The notes under the pieces: model-generated | Told to the model about the DNA's origin: nothing | The model's input: only the letters and a program-made list of their open reading frames with translations | Databases searched by the model: none | Shown here: piece after piece, positions 1 through 5,159 of the stretch | How positions within the stretch are numbered: position 1 is the first letter of the stretch | Layout of the letters: each line of letters opens with the position of its first letter | Program-made: the position numbers and the translations under genes | Assembly (NCBI GenBank): GCA_946480525.1 | Contig: CAMLLA010000281.1 | Location: forward strand, 1 to 5,593 | DNA length: 5,593 nt | Source of the DNA: an uncultured Asticcacaulis sp. | GTDB taxonomy: Bacteria > Pseudomonadota > Alphaproteobacteria > Caulobacterales > Caulobacteraceae | Direction: 5' to 3'

Positions 1-11
1 TCTTCCGATCT
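1..11. other. Illumina adapter remnant at contig end
   Basis: The window opens with TCTTCCGATCT, which is exactly the 3' end of the common Illumina sequencing adapter (…GCTCTTCCGATCT). On the minus strand the genomic sequence runs into AGATCGGAAGA, the usual read-through signature. An 11-base match placed exactly at the edge is very unlikely by chance. These bases should be treated as non-biological. Confidence 0.88.
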
Positions 12-54
12 CAACACATAATACTGCTAACGAGATACGCGAACCGGACTTCAT
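12..54 (-). CDS. Possible 5' fragment of an exported or lipoprotein gene (truncated)
   Basis: An ATG read on the minus strand at 54-52 has a GGAG ribosome binding site (64-61) six bases upstream. The frame encodes MKSGSRISLAVLCV before meeting the adapter. A short basic start followed by a small hydrophobic run resembles the beginning of a signal peptide, and LAVLC hints at a membrane or lipoprotein signal, but only 14 codons are present. It lies in the same orientation as the TetR gene and about 100 bases downstream of it, with its own weak promoter candidate between them. The product cannot be identified. A chance start codon in noncoding sequence is the alternative. Confidence 0.28.
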
Positions 55-84
55 GGCGGGCTCCATGGCGGGCGTTACCCATCA

Positions 85-113
85 TCTATAGAGCAGCGCC
101 GTCGGGTTGCGAA
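85..113 (-). promoter_or_regulatory. Candidate sigma-70 promoter for the truncated left-edge gene
   Basis: On the minus strand TTCGCA (113-108) and TATAGA (90-85) are separated by 17 bases. Each matches four or more of the six consensus positions. Transcription would begin about 25 bases before the ATG at 54. This is a weak match found by eye; the rest of 55-155 shows no other convincing signal and no clear terminator for the TetR gene. Confidence 0.25.
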
Positions 114-155
114 GCAGCGTGGCGATCACAAGGCCGTAAGGTAAATCCGGGAAGA

Positions 156-812
156 TCAGTCGTGCCAGAGGTCGGTAATGTCGCCCTTGCGGTTCAGCAT
201 ATGGACGGCGCGCTTGATCACGGTCAGTACGGCTTCGACGCGTTCGTCCTGTTCGTAGGTCAGGGCCGCGCGGTGCATGCCGTCCAGCGCAAAGCGGGCC
301 AGGTCGCGGCTGGCCTGGAAACGGGCGTCACTGCCGGCCATGATGAAGCCGGGCGTCGCATTGCCCATGGCGCCGCGATCGAAGGCTTCCTGGGCCGGCC
401 GGATCGATCTGGCGACGTCGGCGTCCTGGCGCGCCGCGCGCTCCAGGGCGAGGAATGCCGCAAACGGCGTCGAACTCAGCAGACGCCAGTAGGCGTCGAT
501 GGCGCCATCGAGCGCATCCTGGCCAGGCTTCAGCTTCTTGGCCTCGGCCTCGAACGCAGCTTCGCGCGCGGCCTGAATGTGCCAGGCGGCGGCTTCGACC
601 AGGTCTTCACGTGTCGGAAAATGATAGAGCATGGCGCCGCGCGTCAGACCGCAGGCTTCGGCGATGGCGGCATTGCCCGCGCGGTCATAGCCCAGCTCAG
701 CGAACAGGCGCATGGCGGTTTCGAGGATCTGGACCCGTGTACGGCGCGACTTCGGCGTGTCCTTTGAAGGACTGTTATCACGCACTTGCGCAGGCTTTTG
801 TCGATCACTCAT
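156..812 (-). CDS. TetR/AcrR-family transcriptional regulator
   Basis: This is a 218-residue DNA-binding repressor of the TetR type, the usual length for the family. Residues 1-24 form a polar, basic N-terminal arm. Residues 25-70 form the DNA-binding domain: RVQILETAMRLFAELGYD, then the helix-turn-helix NAAIAEACGLTRGAMLYHF, with the characteristic G..RGA.YHF segment that ends at the conserved Tyr-His-Phe (63-65) and the following REDL. Residues 75-205 are mostly helical and variable, as expected of a ligand-binding and dimerisation domain, so the inducer cannot be predicted. The ATG at 812 follows AAGGA (826-822) at a slightly long spacing. The gene diverges from the glycosyltransferase across a 306-base region containing two palindromes. 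Autoregulation, and perhaps control of the glycosyltransferase, is the usual arrangement but is inferred here. Confidence 0.94.
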   Translation of the reverse strand: MSDRQKPAQVRDNSPSKDTPKSRRTRVQILETAMRLFAELGYDRAGNAAIAEACGLTRGAMLYHFPTREDLVEAAAWHIQAAREAAFEAEAKKLKPGQDALDGAIDAYWRLLSSTPFAAFLALERAARQDADVARSIRPAQEAFDRGAMGNATPGFIMAGSDARFQASRDLARFALDGMHRAALTYEQDERVEAVLTVIKRAVHMLNRKGDITDLWHD

Positions 813-865
813 TACAGGTTTTCCTTCGGCCAGCCCGTCCCCGTGGCGTGAAGATGTGGCCCTTC

Positions 866-880
866 CCTTTAAATTAAAGG
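866..880. promoter_or_regulatory. 15-bp palindrome, candidate TetR-family operator
   Basis: CCTTTAA-A-TTAAAGG is a perfect inverted repeat with 7-base arms around one central base. It is AT-rich inside GC-rich surroundings and lies 54 bases upstream of the TetR start codon. A possible minus-strand -10 element (TTTAAT, 878-873) lies inside it, with a weak TTGCCT -35 (899-894) and a short 15-base spacer. Overlap of promoter and palindrome fits autorepression, but binding is inferred. Confidence 0.45.
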
Positions 881-907
881 CATTCGGAAGCTAAGGCAAG
901 CATAACA

Positions 908-934
908 GCGTCGATAATCGCATAATTTCGACGC
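908..934. promoter_or_regulatory. Inverted repeat GCGTCGA-N13-TCGACGC, second candidate operator
   Basis: There are two perfect 7-base arms, 908-914 and 928-934. The 13-base AT-rich spacer contains ATAAT twice, as ATAAT-CGC-ATAAT. It lies between the divergent tetR and glycosyltransferase genes. CATAAT (921-926) could serve as a plus-strand -10, but no convincing -35 was found. The rest of 935-1104 shows no clear gene, RNA or terminator. Confidence 0.35.
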
Positions 935-1104
935 AACCGTCATTTTGTGCGGTGCGGAAAATATGACATGAAGGCGCCCCCTCCCCGCAGATGTGCTGCC
1001 TTTTGTCGCGGTGCCGGCAAGCGCCACATCGGCCGGTCGACGGTCGTACTTGCCAAGCCCGAATGAAATAGGGCATTTAGGCCGGCGAAACCAAAATTCA
1101 ATTC

Positions 1105-1121
1105 AAGGCACGAACCCTTTG
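1105..1121 (+). promoter_or_regulatory. Ribosome binding site and TTG start deciding the glycosyltransferase N-terminus
   Basis: AAGG (1105-1108) lies 10 bases before TTG (1119-1121), which begins the conserved segment (M)RILLATDAWEPQVNGVV. The only in-frame ATG, at 993, has no visible ribosome binding site. It would add 42 residues with no resemblance to the family. Confidence 0.65.
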
Positions 1122-2186
1122 CGAATCTTGCTGGCCACCGATGCGTGGGAACCTCAGGTCAACGGCGTGGTCACGACGCTCAAGCGCACGCTCGAAGAGT
1201 GCGAAAAACTGGGACACGAGTTCAAGATCGTCGAATACAACCAGTTCAAGACGATTTCCTGGCCCGACTATCCGGAGGTCAAGCTGGCGCTCGGCTGTTA
1301 CGAAGAGGTCCGTGAGATCATCCAGGACTATGAGCCGGACGCCATTCACATCGCCACCGAAGGCCCGGTGGGCTTTGCCGCCCGTCGTGTCTGCCAGGAA
1401 TGGAAGCTGCCGTTTACGACCAGCTACCACACCAAGTTTCCGGAATATGTTTCGGCCCGGTTGCCGATACCGTTGAGCGTCGGTTATTCGATCATGCGCT
1501 GGTTCCACCGCCCATCGGGCCGGGTGATGGTGGCGACGCCGACGCTTCAGCACGATCTGGAGTCCCGCGGATTCCGCAACATTTCGCCGTGGACGCGTGG
1601 CGTCGACACCGTCATGTTCCGGCCGGGGCTCGAGCCGATCAACGATGGCCTGGCCCGGCCCATCATGACCTATGTCGGCCGTGTCGCGGTCGAAAAGAAT
1701 ATCGAGGCCTTTCTGTCGCTCGACGTCCCGGGCACGAAGGTCATCGTCGGCGGCGGTCCGCAGCTTGAAGAGTTGAGGATCAAGTATCCGGACGTCGTAT
1801 TCGCCGGTCCGCGCTTCGGCGACGAACTGGCGCGCTACTACTGTGATTCCGACGTGTTCGTTTTCCCGTCCCTGACCGATACGTTCGGTCTGGTGATCAT
1901 CGAGGCGATGGCGGCAGGCACGCCGGTCGCGGCCTTCCCGGCGCATGGGCCGATCGACCTGATCCCGGGCTCGGGCGCAGGCGCCATAAACGACGATCTC
2001 AAGGTCGCGATCGAGGAAGCGTTGAAACTGGACCGCGCGGCTGTGCGGGCCTATGCCGAAAAGTTTTCATGGCGGGCCTGCGCGGAGGAGTTCATCCGCA
2101 ACCTTCAGCCCTATCCGGAACCCGCCAAGACCAAGCTGTGGAACCGGCTGAGGCAGTTGACCCGACGCAAGCCAAAGAAGGCGTAA
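1119..2186 (+). CDS. GT4-family (GT-B fold) glycosyltransferase, possibly lipid-directed
   Basis: This enzyme transfers a sugar from an activated nucleotide-sugar donor with retention of configuration, as GT4 enzymes do; donor and acceptor are unknown. Starting from TTG it has 355 residues. The N-terminal acceptor domain opens with MRILLATDAW and the glycine loop NGVV (15-18), and contains TSYHTKFPEY (101-110). The C-terminal donor domain has YVGRVAVEKNIEAF (185-198), GGGP (211-214) and the nucleotide-sugar motif TDTFGLVIIEAMAAG (253-267). There Asp254 and Glu262 occupy the E-x7-E positions, with Asp replacing the first Glu. Residues 337-355 are a strongly basic tail (KTKLWNRLRQLTRRKPKKA), suggesting peripheral membrane contact. 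Relatives include alpha-mannosyltransferases, sulfoquinovosyl-transferase-like enzymes and diacylglycerol glycosyltransferases. It stands alone, divergent from tetR and convergent with phnE. The family is certain; the lipid role is inference. Confidence 0.95.
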   Translation: MRILLATDAWEPQVNGVVTTLKRTLEECEKLGHEFKIVEYNQFKTISWPDYPEVKLALGCYEEVREIIQDYEPDAIHIATEGPVGFAARRVCQEWKLPFTTSYHTKFPEYVSARLPIPLSVGYSIMRWFHRPSGRVMVATPTLQHDLESRGFRNISPWTRGVDTVMFRPGLEPINDGLARPIMTYVGRVAVEKNIEAFLSLDVPGTKVIVGGGPQLEELRIKYPDVVFAGPRFGDELARYYCDSDVFVFPSLTDTFGLVIIEAMAAGTPVAAFPAHGPIDLIPGSGAGAINDDLKVAIEEALKLDRAAVRAYAEKFSWRACAEEFIRNLQPYPEPAKTKLWNRLRQLTRRKPKKA

Positions 2187-2208
2187 CACCCGGAACCGGG
2201 TGCTTTTT
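2187..2208 (+). terminator. Intrinsic terminator of the glycosyltransferase gene
   Basis: The hairpin begins directly after the TAA stop. A six-base-pair stem, CACCCG with CGGGTG, closes a GAAC loop and is followed by C and five T. On the minus strand the same hairpin lies 12 bases past the phnE stop but is followed only by TTACG. It is therefore at best a weak terminator for the phn operon. Confidence 0.85.
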
Positions 2209-2219
2209 GGCATATCGCC

Positions 2220-3029
2220 CTACACCAACCGCTTGCGGATCTGTTGCGACAGGATATCGATCAGCGTCACGGCCACGACGATGATCAGCGCGATCGCGGA
2301 TACCTGGCTGTAGGCAAAACCGTTCAGGTTATCGAACAAAAGCTGGCCGATGCCGCCCGCGCCGATCAGGCCCAGGACCGTCGCCGAGCGCGCGTTCGAC
2401 TCGAAACGGTACAGCGCAAACGAAGTCCAGAGCGCGGCCACCTGAGGCACCACGCCCCAGATGATCTCATGCAGCTTTGAACCGCCCGTCGCCCGCACGC
2501 CTTCGACAGGCGCCGTCTCGATATTTTCAACCGCTTCGGAAAACAGCTTGGCAAGGGTTCCCGAATTGCTCACCGTCAGCGCCAGGACACCCGCCAGCGG
2601 TCCCAGACCGACCGCCACGATAAATGCCGTGCCCAGTACGATGTCCGGAAATGCCCGCATAAGCGCCGTCAGGCTGCGCATCGGCTGCACGATCCATCCC
2701 GGTGCGATATTCCGTGACGACAGAAAGCTGAGCGGTATAGCCAGCAGGATCGACAGGCCCGTCGCCCAGATCGCGATCTCGATCGTCTGCCACATCTTCT
2801 GGATATATAGCTTCCAGTCGCCAAAGTCAGGCTGCAGGAAGTCCTTGAGATAGGTTCCGGTATTTGCCGCCTTCGTAACCAGCAGGTGCACGCCCGGAAT
2901 GCCGGCGCCGCGAAAGCTGACCACGAACAAGCCCACAACGACCAGCAGAATAAGCAGATTTGCCAGACGCGTCATCAGCGGCGCCGTCGGCGGCGCAAGA
3001 AGTTCGCGGGAGTCGGAAACCGAAGCCAT
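2220..3029 (-). CDS. phnE: Phosphonate-type ABC transporter permease PhnE
   Basis: This is the inner-membrane permease of a phosphonate/phosphite-type importer, presumably working as a dimer with the ATPase PhnC. It has 269 residues, close to the usual size. Hydrophobic segments lie near 22-38, 83-104, 126-152, 192-206 and 240-260. The cytoplasmic EAA loop that docks the ATPase covers about 165-196 (EAVENIETAPVEGVRATGG…VVP, with Gly177 and Pro195). The C-terminal segment SATVLGLIGAGGIGQLLFD (215-233) is highly typical of PhnE. It is the last gene of phnCDE. Its AAAGGA binding site overlaps the phnD TAA stop and lies five bases before its ATG, which suggests reinitiation or coupling. There is only one permease gene, so a homodimer is expected. 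Confidence 0.97.
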   Translation of the reverse strand: MASVSDSRELLAPPTAPLMTRLANLLILLVVVGLFVVSFRGAGIPGVHLLVTKAANTGTYLKDFLQPDFGDWKLYIQKMWQTIEIAIWATGLSILLAIPLSFLSSRNIAPGWIVQPMRSLTALMRAFPDIVLGTAFIVAVGLGPLAGVLALTVSNSGTLAKLFSEAVENIETAPVEGVRATGGSKLHEIIWGVVPQVAALWTSFALYRFESNARSATVLGLIGAGGIGQLLFDNLNGFAYSQVSAIALIIVVAVTLIDILSQQIRKRLV

Positions 3030-3041
3030 GACTGTCCTTTA
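3030..3041 (-). promoter_or_regulatory. phnE ribosome binding site overlapping the phnD stop codon
   Basis: On the minus strand the bases read TAAAGGACAGTC and then ATG. The phnD stop codon TAA shares bases with the Shine-Dalgarno sequence AAAGGA, five bases from the phnE start. Ribosomes finishing phnD are thus placed to begin phnE. Confidence 0.85.
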
Positions 3042-4073
3042 CTGTGCCGCCGGTGCGTCGGCCGGCGCCGTCGGCGCCGCCAGGGCTGCCTGCTGCTTTT
3101 CGATGGACGTGATCTCTGCCTGGGCCGCCGCCGCCGCCGCCGTGTCATTGGCGATCTGCGCTTCCTGAAGCGCAACCCGTGCCTCCATCAACCGCGCCGG
3201 CAGCAGATAGTTCGCGTCGCTGGGCCGCATCGGGCCCCACTGGAAGGCGCGCAGGTTGGCGCGCTGGCGCTCCGCCTCGGGCCCGGTCCCGGTGCCATAG
3301 GACAGGAAGAACGAGCGGATCTTTTCCTTGGCGGCCGGGTCAAGATCCGAACGATAGACGATCACGCCTTTCGGAATCATCGGCGACCGCCAGATGATCT
3401 TGATCTTTTCCAGCTTGCTGCGGCCTTCGGGCGTGTCGCTCAGTTCGTTGAGCGCATCGGAGTTGGCCGTGGCCGCATCCAGCACGCCCGCCGCGACGCT
3501 CTCGATATTGACGCCGTGCGAACCGGACTTCACCGTCTTGAAACAGTTGTTCGGGTCGACCTTGGCGGGCAGGAACAGGAAGGCCTTCGGCACGATCGTG
3601 CCGGAGGCCGACTTGACGTCGCCCATGCCGAAATTGAGCTTGTGGTCGCACTTCAGGAGGTCGGCGGTCGTTATCTTCGAATCCTTGGACACGATGACGA
3701 CACTTGTATAGCCATCGGTGCCATCCGGGTTGGTATTGTGCGCGAAGACCTCGGCCTGGGCGCGCTTGACCGCCTCAAGGCCCGACGAACTGGAGAAGAA
3801 CCCGGCCTGGACCTGGTCGAAACGCATGGCTTCGATCAGTGCCGTGTAGGACGACGAATAGAAGGGTTTCACCTTCAGGCCCGTCTGCTTTTCCATGTCG
3901 GCCAGGATAGGCTGCCACAGCTTGTCCAGCTTCTGCGACTTTTCGACCGACAGGATGGAGAAGGTGATCTCGCTGCGTGCGGACGACTTGGCTTCCTGCT
4001 TTTCACACCCGGCAAGCATCAGGGCGCTGGCACCCAGCGCTACGGTGGCCGCAACCTTCACGAACTTAAGCAT
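3039..4073 (-). CDS. phnD: Phosphonate/phosphite ABC transporter substrate-binding lipoprotein PhnD
   Basis: This 344-residue extracytoplasmic binding protein captures phosphonate, phosphite or a related oxyanion for PhnE and PhnC. Residues 1-22 are a lipoprotein signal with lipobox LAGC, so Cys23 should be lipidated and the protein anchored to a membrane. Mature-domain hallmarks are FYSSSYTALIEAMRFDQVQAGFF (71-93) and GMGDVKSASGTIVP (149-162). The second is the serine-rich loop (Ser155, Ser157, Thr159) matching the region that contacts the phosphonate group in PhnD. The core ends near residue 290. It is followed by a helical, alanine-rich extension (about 295-344) containing six consecutive Ala and ending in an Ala/Pro tail. 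The ATG at 4073 is chosen over an upstream one at 4133 because of GGGGAGAG (4085-4078) and the signal peptide. It overlaps phnC by 8 bases. The exact ligand cannot be read from sequence. Confidence 0.95.
   Translation of the reverse strand: MLKFVKVAATVALGASALMLAGCEKQEAKSSARSEITFSILSVEKSQKLDKLWQPILADMEKQTGLKVKPFYSSSYTALIEAMRFDQVQAGFFSSSSGLEAVKRAQAEVFAHNTNPDGTDGYTSVVIVSKDSKITTADLLKCDHKLNFGMGDVKSASGTIVPKAFLFLPAKVDPNNCFKTVKSGSHGVNIESVAAGVLDAATANSDALNELSDTPEGRSKLEKIKIIWRSPMIPKGVIVYRSDLDPAAKEKIRSFFLSYGTGTGPEAERQRANLRAFQWGPMRPSDANYLLPARLMEARVALQEAQIANDTAAAAAAQAEITSIEKQQAALAAPTAPADAPAAQ
3124..3141. repeat. (GCC)6 trinucleotide repeat inside phnD
   Basis: Six uninterrupted GCC units (GGC on the coding strand) encode six consecutive alanines in the PhnD C-terminal extension. 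A tract of this kind could change length by slippage in steps of whole codons without breaking the frame. Confidence 0.9.
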
Positions 4074-4887
4074 GTGGCTCTCCCCAATAGGCGTCCTCGA
4101 TCTCCGCCCCGTAAATGTCCCTAAGGATATCATCGCTCAGGCCGTCGGCAGGACCGTCGTAGACGATCTTGCCGTCCTTGAGCGCCAGAATCCGGTTGCA
4201 ATAGGTCTTGGCATAGTCGACCTGGTGCAGCGTCACGATGACACCGACCTTATCGCGTTCGTTGAGGTCGACAAGAAGCTTCATGACCTTGCGCGCCGTC
4301 ACCGGGTCGAGCGAGGCGACCGGCTCATCGGCCAGCACGATCTCAGCCCCCTGTACGATCGCACGGGCAATGGCGCCGCGTTGCTGCTGTCCGCCGGACA
4401 GGGTGTTGGCGCGCTGGCCCGCCATGGCGGCGACACCGACATGATCCAGCGCGCGCATGACGGTTTGTCTTTCGTCCCTGCTCCACAGGCCAAGCAGCCC
4501 GCGCGGGCCGGAGATTTTCCCGAGGAAACCCAGGGCGACATTGCTGAACAGGGTCAGGCGGCCGACCAGGTTGAACTGCTGCGCGATCATGCCCATGCGC
4601 GCGCGGATGGCGCGTACATCGGACGAAAGACGGCCGTTCGATTGTACGGGACGTCCCAGAACACTGACCATGCCCTCACCGGGGTCGATGGTATGCAGGC
4701 CGGAAATCGAGCGCAGAAGCGTGGACTTGCCCGAACCCGATGGTCCGATCAGCGCGATACGTTCAGGCTTCGTCATCGAAAAGGAAACCGTGTCCAGCGC
4801 CTTATGAGTCGTCGATCCGCCTGCGGCCTTCGCCTTGCGGGTAAAGGTCTTGCTGATCGATTTGACCTCAACGAGCGGCGCCGTCAT
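4066..4887 (-). CDS. phnC: Phosphonate-type ABC transporter ATP-binding protein PhnC
   Basis: This 273-residue cytoplasmic ATPase energises the importer. It shows Walker A GPSGSGKST (48-56), the Q-loop MIAQQFNLV (Gln103/104), the ABC signature LSGGQQQR (163-170), Walker B IVLADEP (183-189, catalytic Glu188), the D-loop SLD (192-194) and switch His221 in VTLHQVD. QQFNLVGRLTLFSNVALG, LSGGQQQRGAIARAI and EPVASLDP are typical of the PhnC branch. The start at 4887 has AGAGGT (4898-4893) five bases upstream. An in-frame ATG at 4914 would add nine residues but lacks a binding site. It is the first gene of phnCDE. The stop TAA lies inside the start region of phnD, giving an 8-base overlap (ATGCTTAA). 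No C-P lyase or phosphonatase gene is in the window, so the fate of the imported compound is not shown. Confidence 0.97.
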   Translation of the reverse strand: MTAPLVEVKSISKTFTRKAKAAGGSTTHKALDTVSFSMTKPERIALIGPSGSGKSTLLRSISGLHTIDPGEGMVSVLGRPVQSNGRLSSDVRAIRARMGMIAQQFNLVGRLTLFSNVALGFLGKISGPRGLLGLWSRDERQTVMRALDHVGVAAMAGQRANTLSGGQQQRGAIARAIVQGAEIVLADEPVASLDPVTARKVMKLLVDLNERDKVGVIVTLHQVDYAKTYCNRILALKDGKIVYDGPADGLSDDILRDIYGAEIEDAYWGEPHA

Positions 4888-4956
4888 GCAGGACCTCTGA
4901 CAAACTTGGGGCATTGTACGAACTGTGTGCGGCGAATTCTTGCCCCACCCTGCGGT

Positions 4957-4978
4957 AAAATAGAAACGCTGAAAGCGT
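4957..4978 (-). terminator. Weak second terminator-like hairpin in the phnC leader
   Basis: On the minus strand a five-base-pair stem, ACGCT with AGCGT, closes a TTC loop. It is followed by TTTCTATTTTA. The stem is short and the T-run interrupted, so on its own it is weak. Its place about 20 bases after the stronger terminator would fit a tandem arrangement. Confidence 0.35.
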
Positions 4979-4998
4979 CAATATCCATACCGGACGCA

Positions 4999-5025
4999 CA
5001 AAAACGTCCGCAAAAGCGCGGACGT
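4999..5025 (-). terminator. Strong intrinsic terminator upstream of phnC
   Basis: Read on the minus strand, ACGTCCGC and GCGGACGT form a perfect eight-base-pair stem with a six-base GCTTTT loop. It is followed by a short T-run ending in TTTTG. The plus strand lacks a T-run, so it acts toward phnC. It may end transcription from the vanZ-like gene, or attenuate a promoter just upstream, since a PHO-box-like site lies before it. The downstream CGTCCG (4996-4991) could compete for its second arm. Confidence 0.8.
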
Positions 5026-5034
5026 AACTAAAAA

Positions 5035-5068
5035 CAGATAGAAAGTCTTATTAACATTTTCATGACAG
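5035..5068 (-). promoter_or_regulatory. PHO-box-like site with -10 candidate upstream of phnC
   Basis: On the minus strand CTGTCATGAAAATGTTAA (5068-5051) contains TGTCA-N6-TGTTA, an 11-base-period direct repeat. The first half equals the consensus PhoB half-site CTGTCAT; the second matches 4 of 7 positions (4 of 5 in the TGTCA core). Ten bases further is TATCTG (5040-5035), where a PhoB-dependent -10 would lie. This fits phosphate-starvation control of phnCDE, known for phosphonate transporters in other bacteria. The complication is that the strong terminator begins almost at the predicted transcription start. Confidence 0.5.
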
Positions 5069-5151
5069 TTGCAACCGGATTTGACGGAGCCGCGAGCTTT
5101 TGTCGCGCAGTCCGTCAAATTGGCTTCACACTTTTGCGCGGCGTTGCAACC
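5068..5151. repeat. GTTGCAACC direct repeats enclosing a long hairpin
   Basis: GTTGCAACC occurs at 5068-5076 and again at 5143-5151, 75 bases apart. Its first eight bases are a perfect palindrome. Between them lies the long inverted repeat at 5079-5120. Paired operators for an unknown regulator, or a small palindromic element with a duplicated target, are both possible. The left copy touches the first base of the PHO-box-like site. Confidence 0.6.
5079..5120. repeat. 42-base interrupted palindrome (hairpin)
   Basis: ATTTGACGGA (5079-5088) pairs perfectly with TCCGTCAAAT (5111-5120). Inside, CGCGA (5091-5095) pairs with TCGCG (5103-5107). Small internal mismatches (GC opposite CAG) separate the two stems, and the loop is GCTTTTG. 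Neither side is followed by a T-run, so it is not a standard terminator. It could be a processing or stabilising structure at the 3' end of the vanZ-like transcript, a protein-binding palindrome or a repetitive element. Confidence 0.75.
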
Positions 5152-5159
5152 ACATCACG

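Noticed and set aside
28..37. ACGAGAT resembling part of the Illumina P7 oligonucleotide
   Set aside because: Only seven bases match, and it is not at the position or in the order expected relative to the true adapter remnant at 1-11.
52..73. CATGGCGGGC twice, 12 bases apart
   Set aside because: It is a short tandem similarity with only two copies near a start codon. It is likely coincidence in GC-rich sequence and supports no feature.
162..767. 201-residue open frame on the plus strand
   Set aside because: It is antisense to the TetR gene, whose helix-turn-helix is clear. There is no ribosome binding site or domain.
1000..1010. CTTTTGTCGCG shared with 5097-5107
   Set aside because: It is a single 11-base match without shared flanks. 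At this length and composition it is best treated as chance.
1098..1946. 282-residue open frame on the minus strand
   Set aside because: It is antisense to the glycosyltransferase and composed of Arg/His/Asp-rich shadow sequence without a plausible start signal.
2886..4124. 412-residue open frame on the plus strand
   Set aside because: It is antisense to phnD and the start of phnE, with low-complexity Arg/Gly-rich composition and no recognisable domain. It is a shadow of GC-rich coding sequence on the other strand.
4961..4981. TTGACG (minus strand) as a -35 for phnC
   Set aside because: The -35 match is good, but the only AT-rich -10 candidate (TATTTT) is 13 bases away, too short. At normal spacing the hexamers are poor.
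3895..5031. 378-residue open frame on the plus strand
   Set aside because: It lies opposite phnC, whose Walker and signature motifs prove the minus strand is coding. The antisense product has no family features.
5068..5151. CRISPR or integron-type site
   Set aside because: There are only two repeat copies with a hairpin spacer, no cas or integrase gene, and no recombination-site core sequence. A repeat or operator reading is safer.
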